Below are positions 9,175-18,997 of a stretch of 64,000 nt of DNA, piece after piece; positions within the stretch are counted from its first letter, which is position 1, and every line of letters starts with the position of its first letter. The position numbers and the translations under genes were made by a program. The notes beneath the pieces were generated by a model. That model saw nothing but the letters and a program-made list of their open reading frames with translations, was not told where the DNA came from and searched no databases. Origin of the DNA: an uncultured Bacilli bacterium (lineage in GTDB: Bacteria; Bacillota_I; Bacilli_A; RFN20; CAG-826); NCBI GenBank assembly GCA_934140155.1, contig CAKPBC010000002.1, positions 62,001 through 126,000 of the forward strand, written 5' to 3'.

Positions 9175-10616
9175 GCATTTACTCTTTTTAATATTTCTTC
9201 TTTTCCTAATAATTTAATAATATTTACTAATTCTGCGCCATGCATTTGGCCAGTAATTTTTAATCTTAAAGGCATATATAAAGATTTACCTTTAACGCCA
9301 GTTTCACTAGCTATTTCTTTAAACATTGCTTTTAATGTTTCTGGTTCTAAATTATCTAAAGCCTCTAATTTATTAGCAAAAGTTTTTAAAACAAGTGGAG
9401 TAGATTCTAAATTAAGCATTGCTAAAGCTTCTTCGCTTTCATCTAATTTATATTCATACATTGGCTTAATTAAATTTACAATTTCTTCACCATATTGAAT
9501 TTGTTCTTTGAACATATTAGCTAAGAATAATAATTTTTCGTCATCAAAATTTTCAATATTAACTGCTTTAGCTAAATATGGTTTTATAAATTTTAAATAT
9601 TCTTCATCACTTAATTTTTTAATGTATTGACCATTCATCCAATTTAATTTATGTTGATCAAACATTGATGGTGATGATGACATACGACTTGGATCAAATT
9701 CTTTTTTAGCTTCTTCTAAAGTAAAGAATTCCTTTTCACTATTTGGTGTCCAACCTAACAAAAGAATGAAATTAAATATAGCTTCTGGTAAATATCCTAA
9801 TTCACGATATTGGGACATAAATTGTAAAATGTTATGATCACGTTTAGATAACTTTTTACCATTTTCATTAATAATAATAGTCATATGTCCAAATGTTGGT
9901 ACTTCCCAACCAAAATATTTATAAACTTGAATTTGTTTTGGAGTATTAGATAAATGTTCTTCTCCTCTTAAAACATGGGTGATTTCCATCATATGATCAT
10001 CAATTACAACCGCAAAGTTATATGTTGGAATGCCATTACTTTTCATAATTACCCAGTCACCAATATCATCATTATTAAATGTTACTGGTCCACGAATTAA
10101 ATCATTAAAAGTAATATCCATATGATCTTGAAGTTTTAAACGTATACAAGGTTTTCTACCTTCTTTACGATATTTTTCTTTTTCTTCTTCGGTTAAATGT
10201 AAACAGTGACGATCATATTTAGGAGCATTAATACCACGAGCGTATTGTGCTTCTCTACTAGCATCTAGTTCTTCCTCATTGCAGTAACATTCATAAGCAT
10301 AACCATGTTCAACAAGCCAATTAGCGTATTTATGATATGTTTCTAAACGTTCCATTTGACGGTATGGTGCATATTTAGGATTTGGTTTTAAAGGAGATTC
10401 ATCAGGAATAATTCCTAACCACATTAAATCATTAAGTTGACTTTCTTCTCCGCCTTTAACATTTCTTTCAATATCCGTATCTTCTACTCTAAAGACAAAA
10501 TCACCATTATATCTTTTAGCATATAAGTAGTTAAACAACGCTGAACGCGCTCCACCAATATGTAAAAATCCTGTTGGTGATGGTGCATATCTTACACGTA
10601 CTTTCTTTTCTTCCAT
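9171..10616 (-). CDS. gltX: Glutamyl-tRNA synthetase
   Basis: This class I synthetase charges tRNA-Glu. Because gatCAB is present, it probably also mischarges tRNA-Gln (inference). It has YAPSPTGFLHIGG (HIGH motif), a putative Zn knuckle CYCNEEEL...YDRHC, and KLSKRDH (KMSKS motif). ATG 10616 (481 residues, MEEKKVRVRYAPSP) is preferred over the in-frame ATG at 10625 because the latter abuts the AAAGG SD. It follows ispF by one base, the last gene of ychF-ispF-gltX. Its stop overlaps the convergent PBP stop by 4 bases. Confidence 0.95.
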   Translation of the reverse strand: MEEKKVRVRYAPSPTGFLHIGGARSALFNYLYAKRYNGDFVFRVEDTDIERNVKGGEESQLNDLMWLGIIPDESPLKPNPKYAPYRQMERLETYHKYANWLVEHGYAYECYCNEEELDASREAQYARGINAPKYDRHCLHLTEEEKEKYRKEGRKPCIRLKLQDHMDITFNDLIRGPVTFNNDDIGDWVIMKSNGIPTYNFAVVIDDHMMEITHVLRGEEHLSNTPKQIQVYKYFGWEVPTFGHMTIIINENGKKLSKRDHNILQFMSQYRELGYLPEAIFNFILLLGWTPNSEKEFFTLEEAKKEFDPSRMSSSPSMFDQHKLNWMNGQYIKKLSDEEYLKFIKPYLAKAVNIENFDDEKLLFLANMFKEQIQYGEEIVNLIKPMYEYKLDESEEALAMLNLESTPLVLKTFANKLEALDNLEPETLKAMFKEIASETGVKGKSLYMPLRLKITGQMHGAELVNIIKLLGKEEILKRVNA

Positions 10617-10617
10617 A

Positions 10618-11094
10618 TTAATCATCCTTTCTTAGTAACACAATAGCGGTAGCAACACATGCTTTTCCTTCCCCTACTGCTCCTAATCCTTCATTTGTTC
10701 CTGCTTTTATCGAAATGTTTTTAATATCTGTACATAAAATATTAGCTAAAACATTTCGCATTAAAGGAATATAATTTTTTAGTTTTGGTTTTTCTAAACT
10801 GATTGATACATCAGCGTTTCCAATAACATATCCTTCTTTTTTCATCATTTCATAGATTTTCTTTAAAATGATTTTTGAATCGATATCTTTAAACTCATCA
10901 CTAGTATCTGGAAAGTGTGTGCCTAAATCACCTAAGGCTAAAGCACCTAGTATTGCTTCTCCTAAAGCATGAATTACAACATCCGCATCACTATGACCTA
11001 ATAAGCCTAAGTGATATGGAATTTCCACTCCGCCTAAGATAAGTTTTCTTCCTTCTACTAAACGATGAATATCACTAGCATAACCTATACGCAT
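10618..11094 (-). CDS. ispF: 2-C-methyl-D-erythritol 2,4-cyclodiphosphate synthase
   Basis: The 158-residue protein is of normal IspF length. The metal site is seen in the N-terminal D-x-H (SDIHR, 8-10) and in GHSDADVVIHA (33-43), with the FPDTS and AGTNEGLGAVGEG blocks. IspF makes the cyclic diphosphate in the MEP isoprenoid pathway, which supplies undecaprenyl phosphate for wall synthesis. It lies 8 bases after ychF. The SD is AGGTGAT. Confidence 0.95.
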   Translation of the reverse strand: MRIGYASDIHRLVEGRKLILGGVEIPYHLGLLGHSDADVVIHALGEAILGALALGDLGTHFPDTSDEFKDIDSKIILKKIYEMMKKEGYVIGNADVSISLEKPKLKNYIPLMRNVLANILCTDIKNISIKAGTNEGLGAVGEGKACVATAIVLLRKDD

Positions 11095-11102
11095 ATTATC
11101 AC

Positions 11103-12209
11103 CTAAACATTAAATCTAAAATGCATAATGTCGCCATCTTTAGCAACATAATCTTTTCCTTCAATACGAAGTTTACCAGCTTCTTTAACACCAAGTTCAG
11201 TTTTATAATTCATAATATCTTCATAAGTATAAACTTCAGCTTTAATAAAGCCTTTTTCAAAGTCGGTATGAATAACACCAGCACATTGTGGTGCAAGCAT
11301 ACCATCTTTAAATGTCCAAGCACGACATTCATCTTCTCCCACAGTAAAGAAAGTACGAAGATTTAATAAACGATAAGCTGATTTAATTACTTTATCTAAT
11401 CCTGATTCTATAGCGCCAAGCGAAGTTAAAAATAATTCTCTTTCTTCTTTAGGAAGACCCGCTAATTCGCTTTCAATTTCGCAAGATACTGGAATAGCTT
11501 CTGCATTTTCTGATGTGGCAATTTCTTTTACGATTTGATAATATTTGCATCCTTCAATATTGGCATAGTCATTATCAGAAACATTAGCAACATAAATAAT
11601 TGGTTTTAATGTTAAAAGTCCAAAATTGACTTTAGCGTATTGTTTTTGTTCACTTGTTAAACTAACCGAACGTGCTGGTAAACCACTTTGTAAAGCATTA
11701 AATAAAGGTGTTAAAATATCCATTTCAAACATTGAGATTTTATCCTTACTTACACGTGCTTTGTTTGCCACTTTATCAATACGTTTTTGAACAGAATCTA
11801 AATCCGCCATCACAAGTTCAAGATTAATAGTTTCAATATCACGTTTAGGATCAACACTATTATCAACGTGAATAATTTCTGTTGAATCAAAACAACGAAC
11901 CACTTCCACAATTGCATCACATTCACGAATATGTGCTAAGAATTGGTTTCCTAATCCTTCACCTTTTGATGCACCACGTACTAATCCCGCAATATCATAG
12001 AATTCAAATGTGGCGTTAATCTTTTTCTTTGGATGAAATATTTCACATAAATCATCTAATCTTTTATCCGGTACTAAAACAATACCAGTATTTGGGTTGA
12101 TTGTAGCAAATGGATAATTTGCTGCCTCAACGTGTGAATTTGTAATTGCGTTAAATAATGTAGATTTACCAACGTTTGGTAATCCAACTATACCTGCTTT
12201 TAAGCCCAT
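11103..12209 (-). CDS. ychF: Redox-regulated ATPase YchF (Obg-like)
   Basis: The start is ATG 12209 ([17 protein letters not shown]), set by TTAGGAG 11 bases upstream. This gives 368 residues, the family's usual size; the longer open frame upstream is untranslated leader. G1 is [10 protein letters not shown]3 is DIAGLV, and there is a coiled-coil insertion after about residue 130. The C-terminal TGS-like domain holds [13 protein letters not shown] and ends in [11 protein letters not shown]. YchF binds ATP preferentially and associates with ribosomes. It heads ychF-ispF-gltX. Confidence 0.95.
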   Translation of the reverse strand: MGLKAGIVGLPNVGKSTLFNAITNSHVEAANYPFATINPNTGIVLVPDKRLDDLCEIFHPKKKINATFEFYDIAGLVRGASKGEGLGNQFLAHIRECDAIVEVVRCFDSTEIIHVDNSVDPKRDIETINLELVMADLDSVQKRIDKVANKARVSKDKISMFEMDILTPLFNALQSGLPARSVSLTSEQKQYAKVNFGLLTLKPIIYVANVSDNDYANIEGCKYYQIVKEIATSENAEAIPVSCEIESELAGLPKEERELFLTSLGAIESGLDKVIKSAYRLLNLRTFFTVGEDECRAWTFKDGMLAPQCAGVIHTDFEKGFIKAEVYTYEDIMNYKTELGVKEAGKLRIEGKDYVAKDGDIMHFRFNV

Positions 12210-12240
12210 AAAATATACACTCCTAACATTAAGCCCATTT

Positions 12241-12269
12241 ATTATACAATTAATATTTTCTAAAGTAAA
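12241..12269 (-). promoter_or_regulatory. Promoter of ychF-ispF-gltX
   Basis: On the minus strand TTTACT and TATAAT are 17 bases apart. The -10 lies about 31 bases upstream of the ychF start. Confidence 0.7.
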
Positions 12270-12299
12270 AAATATTTTATATTTTTTTATGTAAACATT

Positions 12300-12324
12300 A
12301 AAAAAAGCCACCCGAACGAGTGGC
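12300..12324 (-). terminator. Intrinsic terminator of the cold-shock gene
   Basis: The hairpin with arms GCCAC/GTGGC, extended by CG pairs (12307-12324), is followed by seven Us on the minus strand. It starts 15 bases past the csp stop. Confidence 0.85.
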
Positions 12325-12339
12325 AAGTCTCACAAACTA

Positions 12340-12537
12340 TTATAATTTATGAATATTGGCAGCGCGTAAACCGCGATCAGATTCTTCTAAGTCAAATTCG
12401 ACAGCTTCACCTTTTTCTGCAGTTTTGTAATTGTCCATTACTAAAGCAGAATAGTGGAAGAATGCATCTCTACCATCTTCAGTGCGAATAAAGCCGTATC
12501 CTTTTTCCGCATTGAACATTTTAACTGTACCCTTCAT
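12340..12537 (-). CDS. Cold-shock protein (CspA family)
   Basis: The 65-residue single cold-shock domain begins at ATG 12537 (MKGTVK), preceded by GAAAGGAAG; an upstream in-frame start would be out of family. RNP1 is KGYGFI and RNP2 is DAFFHYS. One oddity is MFNAEKGYGFI, with Met where most family members have Trp before Phe-Asn, so one nucleic-acid-stacking aromatic is lost. Csp proteins act as single-stranded RNA/DNA chaperones. A roughly 80-base leader with an inverted repeat precedes it and a strong terminator follows. Confidence 0.93.
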   Translation of the reverse strand: MKGTVKMFNAEKGYGFIRTEDGRDAFFHYSALVMDNYKTAEKGEAVEFDLEESDRGLRAANIHKL

Positions 12538-12586
12538 AGTCTTCCTTTCTGAAGCATATATCATGAAGCGACATATCTAACTTCAC

Positions 12587-12605
12587 TAATAGTTTAACAC
12601 TATTA
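12587..12605. repeat. Inverted repeat upstream of the cold-shock gene
   Basis: TAATAGT and ACTATTA are 5 bases apart, with no U-tract. The half-sites match the dyad upstream of rpoE (6700-6720). It lies between the upstream ABC gene and csp, where the csp promoter must be. Confidence 0.55.
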
Positions 12606-12623
12606 ACGTAAAAAACAAACAAA

Positions 12624-15242
12624 TTATTTATAAAAACTCAAGAATTTTGCAATTTTTTTCTCATTTTGGGATGTTTTTTGAATGTACAATAGAAAAATTA
12701 ATAAAATTATTGCTAAAAGAGGCAATAATCTAATTAATAATTGAGCGATATTCATTATCGAAATTCGTAAAATATCGACTTTTACCATATTAAAAACAAC
12801 AACAATTCCTAAAATAGAAATAAATGTAGAGCCAATTGCTTTCTTAAGTAAATAATAAATATAGAGAAATTTAAACTTTTTAACATCGCTAGTTGTTCCG
12901 CCTAATGCATAAATAGTTATAAAGTCGTTGATGTTTTCTTGCATGAAAAGATACACTACAAGCATAAACATAATAATTGATAAAGTAATCGTAAAAAATG
13001 AGAAAAATAGTAAAACTTTTTCAGCAATGGTTAAAATTTGGTCAATAGTATTAGTTAAATCACCTGTTGTATTAAAAAATTCAAATTTTTTATTTTCTTT
13101 GTTTAAATACACAAGCATCTCCTCTGTTTTCTTGTTATCTTTTAATTGAATTTCTACATTTTTAATAATCAAATCATAATTTGATACGTTTAAATAATCA
13201 CGGAAATACACATTTATCCAATTACTCTTTTGATAGATGTAACGATCCGAATTATCAATAATTTTTTTTATTTTTAATTTTGATTTTTCATAATAATTAA
13301 ATAGTTTATTTTCTTTCATTTCAGAATGATGTAAAAATATTGTATATAAATATTCATTTTCTTGTACTTTTAAATGTTTAGCTAAAGCACTTGATATGAC
13401 AATATCATCATAATTAAGTGTTTGTTTTATATCTTCGCTAATATTAGAAGAAAAATTAAAGCTGTTGTTAGTAATATTTGTGATGTTACCATATGCGACA
13501 TCTTTGGGATATTGCGTGTGACTATTTACATTTATACAAGCGTTTAATTCCGTTAAATTATCTAGAATAGTTTCGTCTTTACTTAAAACAAAATCACGAG
13601 CAAAGCCAGATACCATTGAATCAGGAATTACCATATATGTAGTATCATTACCTAAACGTAATTCTTTAACATCTGCATCTTTTAAAAGTTCATTAATCTG
13701 CCATAGTGATATATTAGGAATATTTGAGTACTTAAAGACAATTTTATTAAATGAATTTAAAAAATAATTCGGAATTTTATAAGCAAAACCATTATCATAT
13801 TCACTAAATTTTATAAATTCTTTGCCATCATATGCATTTAAATAATATTGTTTATCTAATAGCCACGGTAAATCTTTAATACTTGTTTCTTTATCTTTAA
13901 AACGCATTAAATCTTCTAAAATATATTCATTAAATAAGCGATTGGAATGGAATATAGTGGGTTTATCACTATAAAATACTTTTTTAATCTTAAAAAGCAC
14001 TTTATCACTATATTGCCATTCTTTTTTAGCTACATTAATTTCGTAAAATAAATCATTATTTAAAAGATATTGATTAATCTCTAAAATACTAGTGAATTGT
14101 TGCTTTATAAACATATTAATATTCTTTAGTAGAAGGTCATTAATCCCAAGAATTATCTCATCATTTTCTAAATGTTCATTAGTATGTTCATAATCATTAA
14201 TAGAAAAAAGAGAAAAATTCGTTAACAAAAATCGATTGTTTTTGTGTGTTAAATAAATATCATTTGTATCAAATAAGCTATCAATATTATTTAAGTAATA
14301 TGCTGATACACTTTCAAAAAATTCCGGATAATCATTAACCATATCTTGATAGTCTAAAAATGAAAAATCCACTAAATCGTAATTACCTTCAACTTTATTT
14401 TTCATGACTATACTATCTTTGTTTAAAAATGTAGCAAAAGTATTTTGTAAATTATCCTTAATTGCATTACTAATTAAAATTGACATACAAAATGATATAA
14501 GCCCTATTGATAGTAGTGTTGTACATAAAGCAGTTCGGATTTTCTTTAATTTTAACTTATGCTTGATAATACTAACTAATGTTTGTAATCTAAAAATCTT
14601 GCGTTTTTCGCTTGTTCTTTTTATTTTGCACTTATAACGCATATCATTATTAATTATTCCATCTTTAATAAAAAACATCTTATCAGCATATTTATTTGCT
14701 AAGTCCAAATTATGCGTGACACAAACCACTAATCGATGTTTGGATTCGCTTTTTAAAATATCAAACACAATTTTAGCGCTTTCTTCATCAAGTCCTGCCG
14801 TCACTTCATCACAAAGCAAGATATCTGGATTTTTTAACAAATTCATAATCAAACAAACTCGAGCCTTTTCTCCTCCAGATAAAGAGGCGGCCAATTTATT
14901 TTTTATTGTTAATGATAGATGAAATTTAAGTAGTAAAGCATCAATATTGATATTTTTATTTTCTGCACAATATAAAATATTATCTTTTACTAATTCATTG
15001 GCAAAAAGAATATTTTTTTGATTTACATAACCGATATTAGCGTTTTTCATTACTTTATTATTAAATAAATATAAACCTTTATAATCTTTGTCAAATCCCG
15101 CTAAAAGATTGAGCAAGGTTGACTTACCACATCCCGAGTCACCACATATAAAATACAAGCCATAATCTGGTAACTTAAAATTTTTTATATTTAATATTAA
15201 AGTATTGTTATAATATTTTTTAATATTTTTAAGTTCAATCAT
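12624..15242 (-). CDS. ABC transporter, ATPase fused to FtsX-type permease (second of pair)
   Basis: The 872-residue fusion has an N-terminal ATPase (about 1-205): Walker A GDSGCGKST (34-42), signature LSGGEKAR and a Walker B ending in LLCDEVTAGLD. A MacB/FtsX-type permease follows: one membrane helix, a very large extracytoplasmic region (roughly 265-720) and three C-terminal helices. Its ATG overlaps the stop of the preceding ABC gene by one base, so the two were probably made as a heterodimer. Such permeases usually act as mechanotransmitters or export lipids/peptides. The substrate cannot be read from the sequence. Confidence 0.85.
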   Translation of the reverse strand: MIELKNIKKYYNNTLILNIKNFKLPDYGLYFICGDSGCGKSTLLNLLAGFDKDYKGLYLFNNKVMKNANIGYVNQKNILFANELVKDNILYCAENKNINIDALLLKFHLSLTIKNKLAASLSGGEKARVCLIMNLLKNPDILLCDEVTAGLDEESAKIVFDILKSESKHRLVVCVTHNLDLANKYADKMFFIKDGIINNDMRYKCKIKRTSEKRKIFRLQTLVSIIKHKLKLKKIRTALCTTLLSIGLISFCMSILISNAIKDNLQNTFATFLNKDSIVMKNKVEGNYDLVDFSFLDYQDMVNDYPEFFESVSAYYLNNIDSLFDTNDIYLTHKNNRFLLTNFSLFSINDYEHTNEHLENDEIILGINDLLLKNINMFIKQQFTSILEINQYLLNNDLFYEINVAKKEWQYSDKVLFKIKKVFYSDKPTIFHSNRLFNEYILEDLMRFKDKETSIKDLPWLLDKQYYLNAYDGKEFIKFSEYDNGFAYKIPNYFLNSFNKIVFKYSNIPNISLWQINELLKDADVKELRLGNDTTYMVIPDSMVSGFARDFVLSKDETILDNLTELNACINVNSHTQYPKDVAYGNITNITNNSFNFSSNISEDIKQTLNYDDIVISSALAKHLKVQENEYLYTIFLHHSEMKENKLFNYYEKSKLKIKKIIDNSDRYIYQKSNWINVYFRDYLNVSNYDLIIKNVEIQLKDNKKTEEMLVYLNKENKKFEFFNTTGDLTNTIDQILTIAEKVLLFFSFFTITLSIIMFMLVVYLFMQENINDFITIYALGGTTSDVKKFKFLYIYYLLKKAIGSTFISILGIVVVFNMVKVDILRISIMNIAQLLIRLLPLLAIILLIFLLYIQKTSQNEKKIAKFLSFYK

Positions 15243-17137
15243 TATTCATCCCTCAGCATTCTAATTAAATCTAATTTATTAACTCTTCTAAATGCAAAAG
15301 TCATTGAAAAAATAATAATACTTAAAGAAGCAATTAAACACATCATAGCCGGAAATATAATAGAAAAATTTAAAGTTTCTATTAAGTATTTTTTAATAAC
15401 TATATCCGCAATATAGTTAAATCCACTTGATAAAATAAAAGAAACCAAAAAAGCCACTATTGTAACTATTATCATCTCTATTAAATATATTTTTAGATAT
15501 GTTTTTTTGTCTTTTCCCATTGAAACTAAGATAGCCATTTCTTTTTCGCCATCAATAATTATTGATATACAAATAAACAGTAAAATAGCAATATTAGATA
15601 CAACTAAAATAATTGTAAAAATCATAATAAATAAAGCGATACTATTTTTAATTTCTAAAAAAGATTGATCAATTAAATATGCATTGCTAGAAATATCAAA
15701 CCCATTAACGCCTTTTTTAATAATCTTATAAACTTTAATAATATCTTCATCTGTTTTAAGTTTGATAATCATTTGATAATTAGAAATTATATCATTTGCC
15801 TTTGCTTTAGCAATTATTTCATATACTGTTTTATTTGTGGATGTATATGTGTTTTGTAATATTTTTTTAGCATAGTCATAATTATAATAAATTCTTGGCA
15901 CATTTAATAATCCTACTTCTTTTATGACTTTTATTATCTTAAAATCACTTTTTAAATTATAAGATTCAATTTTGTCATAAAAATATACTTGATTAGAAAA
16001 ATCATAAGAAAATGATGAAGAATTTAACAATTTATAACACTCTTCATTTACCACGACTTCTTCAAAACTATTAGTTTGATAAAATGATGGCACAAAAGTA
16101 ATGCCTTTTATAACTTTCTCATCCTTAATAACATCAATACTACTTTTAAAAGCGCAAGATAAATCATAATAATAAGAAAAATCTGGCAAAATCTTTTTTA
16201 ACGATTCCATTTCACTAATAGATGGACGAGAAATTTCTTGAAAAGTAAATATCGTATCTGTAGATTTCTTATTTTCAATTTTTGATATTTTAAAAACATT
16301 TTTATCCACAAAATTTGTTGTTAATTTATCTTTACTATCATTAGCAAAAAGCATTAATGAAGAACTAATAATTAAAAAAAGCATTGAAAAACATTGTGAT
16401 AAAGTAATTAAAAAATATTTAAATTTATTTTCTCTAAAATGATTTTTAATTAAAATTTTATCACTTACATCATTATTTTCTCTTACATTTTGTGTATATA
16501 TATGATCATCATAGTTATATGTTAGTTGATGAATTTCTTCTACTTTCAAGCAATATTTATTTAACAAATCTAAATTATGGCTCACAACAATAACAAGTGA
16601 CTTTTCACTTATTTTTTTTAAGAGCGTAAATGTGTTTTCGCTATTACTAGAATCTAATGCTCCAGTAGGTTCATCCGCGACGATAATGCTTGGATTATTT
16701 ATTAAAGCCCTAGCAATTGCGACACGTTCTTTTTCTCCGCCTGAAAGATTTATAACTTTTTTATGCCATAATTTTTTATCTAAATTAACTGATTTTAACG
16801 CATTTTCGATATTTTTACGATTATTTACTCCAATTAATGAACTAGCTAATTCCACGTTTTCATAACTTGTAAGATTATTTAATAAGTTAAAATGTTGATA
16901 AATAATTCCAATAGTCCGTGAAACATTTATTTTATCTTTTTTAGGATCTAAATTATTTATTCTTAATGTACCGCTATAATCATTATCTAATAAACAAATT
17001 ATATTTAATAAGGTTGATTTTCCTGACCCTGATTCTCCATATATTCCAAACATTCCATTTGAAGGATAGGAGGCATTAATTTTATTTAAGATTACACGAT
17101 TTCCAAAACGTTTAGTAATGTTTTTTAAAACAAGCAT
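15242..17137 (-). CDS. ABC transporter, ATPase fused to FtsX-type permease (first of pair)
   Basis: The 631-residue fusion has the ATPase with GESGSGKST (34-42), LSGGEKERVAIARAL and VADEPTGALD, closest in style to LolD/MacB ATPases. The permease has a helix near 240-262, an extracytoplasmic domain and three C-terminal helices. It is translated from a strong AGGAGG SD that lies inside a hairpin arm (17140-17175), so expression may be attenuated. It is coupled to the 872-residue homologue downstream. No peptide precursor or two-component system adjoins. Antimicrobial-peptide detoxification or a wall function is a guess. Confidence 0.85.
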   Translation of the reverse strand: MLVLKNITKRFGNRVILNKINASYPSNGMFGIYGESGSGKSTLLNIICLLDNDYSGTLRINNLDPKKDKINVSRTIGIIYQHFNLLNNLTSYENVELASSLIGVNNRKNIENALKSVNLDKKLWHKKVINLSGGEKERVAIARALINNPSIIVADEPTGALDSSNSENTFTLLKKISEKSLVIVVSHNLDLLNKYCLKVEEIHQLTYNYDDHIYTQNVRENNDVSDKILIKNHFRENKFKYFLITLSQCFSMLFLIISSSLMLFANDSKDKLTTNFVDKNVFKISKIENKKSTDTIFTFQEISRPSISEMESLKKILPDFSYYYDLSCAFKSSIDVIKDEKVIKGITFVPSFYQTNSFEEVVVNEECYKLLNSSSFSYDFSNQVYFYDKIESYNLKSDFKIIKVIKEVGLLNVPRIYYNYDYAKKILQNTYTSTNKTVYEIIAKAKANDIISNYQMIIKLKTDEDIIKVYKIIKKGVNGFDISSNAYLIDQSFLEIKNSIALFIMIFTIILVVSNIAILLFICISIIIDGEKEMAILVSMGKDKKTYLKIYLIEMIIVTIVAFLVSFILSSGFNYIADIVIKKYLIETLNFSIIFPAMMCLIASLSIIIFSMTFAFRRVNKLDLIRMLRDE

Positions 17138-17139
17138 AA

Positions 17140-17175
17140 AAAAATCCTCCTATTAATTAATAAAGAAGGATTTTT
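17140..17175 (-). promoter_or_regulatory. Hairpin acting as terminator/attenuator and masking the ABC Shine-Dalgarno
   Basis: Between DUF951 and the ABC pair the minus strand folds into an 11-bp stem (arms AAAAATCCTTC and GGAGGATTTTT, one G-U pair) with a 14-base loop. The second arm contains the AGGAGG SD, is followed by two more Us, and ends 2 bases before the ATG. It has both terminator form and the geometry of an SD-sequestering switch. Confidence 0.65.
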
Positions 17176-17185
17176 GATTTTTCGA

Positions 17186-17377
17186 CTAAGAAATTTTTCT
17201 TTTTATTTTTTTGTTAAAGGTTTCACGATCAAGCATAACGACATTGCCACATCCAAGACACTTTAATTTAATATCCGCGCCCACTCTTGTTACTTCAAAT
17301 AATTTAGAGCGACTAGCACAAGGATGTTCTTTTTTCATCTCGACAATGTCACCGATTTTTACACTAATTATTTCCAT
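17186..17377 (-). CDS. DUF951 zinc-ribbon-like small protein
   Basis: The 63-residue protein matches DUF951: an IGDIVEMKKEHPCAS block, VTRVGADIKLKCLGCGNVVML, and a basic tail. Four cysteines or histidines around HPC and CLGC could bind zinc. Start ATG 17377 is chosen because GGAAG lies 9 bases upstream; the ATG at 17386 lies inside fhs and abuts the SD. The role is unknown. In Bacillus a DUF951 gene neighbours ychF; here it ends the mutS operon instead. Confidence 0.85.
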   Translation of the reverse strand: MEIISVKIGDIVEMKKEHPCASRSKLFEVTRVGADIKLKCLGCGNVVMLDRETFNKKIKRKIS

Positions 17378-17378
17378 A

Positions 17379-18995
17379 CTATTCATCTTCCATTTTTACT
17401 GCGGCTGGAACTTTCGGAAGTCCTGGTAAAGTTAAAATATTACCTGTTAAAGCTACTACAAATCCTGCGCCGCTTGATAAAGTAACATCTCTTACAGTTA
17501 TAGTGAAATCTTTCGGTGCTCCATAAATTTTAGCATCATCAGTAAATGATTGGGGCGTTTTTGCAATACAAACCGGGGTATTTCCAAAACCCATTTGTTC
17601 GAATTTTGCAATATTTTTTTCTGCTTCTTCTAAAAAATTTACATCACTGGCGCGATATATTTCTTTAGCAATCTTTTTGATCTTATCTTTAATTGATAAA
17701 TTAATATCATAGATAGGGTGATAATTAGATTTTTTAGTTTCTAATGTTTCCATAACTTTATTTGCTAAGTCAATTGCACCATCTCCGCCTTTAATAAATC
17801 CATCAAGGAAAGAAACAACATAATTATGATCTTTGCACCATTTTGTTAATGCTTTAATTTCTTGTTCTTTATCACTAGCGAAGTGATTAATAGCCACTAC
17901 TACTGGTAAACCGAATTTTTTCATGTTTTCTAAATGTCTTTCAAGATTTTTACACCCTTCAAGCATTGCTTCAACATTTTCTAATTCTAAATCAGTTTGC
18001 GATACTCCGCCATGCATTTTAAGCGCTCGAATAGTCGCTACCATAACAGCCATATCCGGTTTTAAATTGCCAACTCGGCATTTAATATCTAAAAATTTTT
18101 CTGCGCCTAAATCAGCACCAAATCCTGCTTCTGTTACAACAATATCACTTAGTTTTAATCCTAATTTTGTGGCCATAATTGAATTGCAACCATGCGCAAT
18201 ATTTGCAAAAGGGCCACCATGAACTAAGCAAGGATTATGTTCTAATGTTTGAACTAAATTAGGATTTAAAGCATCTTTCATTAGTTTATATATAGCATTA
18301 GATATACGTAAATCTTTTATTGTAACCGGTAAATCATCATTAGTGTAAGCCACAATTACTTTATTTACACGATTAATAAAGTCTTCCTTATTTTCCGCTA
18401 AACACATAATAGCCATCATTTCTGAAGCAACCGTAATAACAAATCCATCTTGACGAACTACTCCATTATTACGACCTTGTGCTACAGTAATTTCTCTTAA
18501 AGCACGATCGTTCATATCAATAGCTCTTTTCCAAACAATACGGTTTGGATCAATATTTAATTCATTGCCTTGAAATATGTGATTATCAATAATCGCGGAT
18601 ACTAAGTTAATAGATGAAGTTAAAGCATGCATATCACCAGTAAAATGTAAATTAATATCTTCACTTGGTCCAATTGATACTTTGCCTCCACCAGTCGCAC
18701 CACCTTTAATGCCAAATACTGGTCCTAAAGAAGGTTCACGCAAAACAAGCATACAATTCTTTTTGATTTTGGCTAATCCATCCGCTAAAGCGATGGAAGT
18801 TGTTGTTTTACCCTCTCCGGCTTTAGTTGGTGTAATTGCGGTAACTAAAACTAATTTTCCATTAGGTTTATTTTTCAATTCTTCCATAATTTCCATATTA
18901 ATTTTAGCTTTATAATGGCCATATGGTTCTAAATACTTATCCTTGATACCTACTTTTTTAGCAATATCACTAATCTTTAATAAATTTTCTTCCAT
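17379..18995 (-). CDS. fhs: Formate-tetrahydrofolate ligase
   Basis: This ATP-dependent enzyme makes 10-formyl-THF from formate and THF, feeding purine and fMet synthesis. The 538 residues are close to the family's about 555. The P-loop region is TPTKAGEGKTTTSIALADG, followed by LREPSLGPVFGIKGGATGGG, HFTGDMHAL and GFGADLGAEKF. It sits 2 bases after miaA and overlaps the region of the DUF951 start, inside the mutS-mutL-miaA operon. The SD is AAAGGGG. Confidence 0.95.
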   Translation of the reverse strand: MEENLLKISDIAKKVGIKDKYLEPYGHYKAKINMEIMEELKNKPNGKLVLVTAITPTKAGEGKTTTSIALADGLAKIKKNCMLVLREPSLGPVFGIKGGATGGGKVSIGPSEDINLHFTGDMHALTSSINLVSAIIDNHIFQGNELNIDPNRIVWKRAIDMNDRALREITVAQGRNNGVVRQDGFVITVASEMMAIMCLAENKEDFINRVNKVIVAYTNDDLPVTIKDLRISNAIYKLMKDALNPNLVQTLEHNPCLVHGGPFANIAHGCNSIMATKLGLKLSDIVVTEAGFGADLGAEKFLDIKCRVGNLKPDMAVMVATIRALKMHGGVSQTDLELENVEAMLEGCKNLERHLENMKKFGLPVVVAINHFASDKEQEIKALTKWCKDHNYVVSFLDGFIKGGDGAIDLANKVMETLETKKSNYHPIYDINLSIKDKIKKIAKEIYRASDVNFLEEAEKNIAKFEQMGFGNTPVCIAKTPQSFTDDAKIYGAPKDFTITVRDVTLSSGAGFVVALTGNILTLPGLPKVPAAVKMEDE

Positions 18996-18997
18996 AT

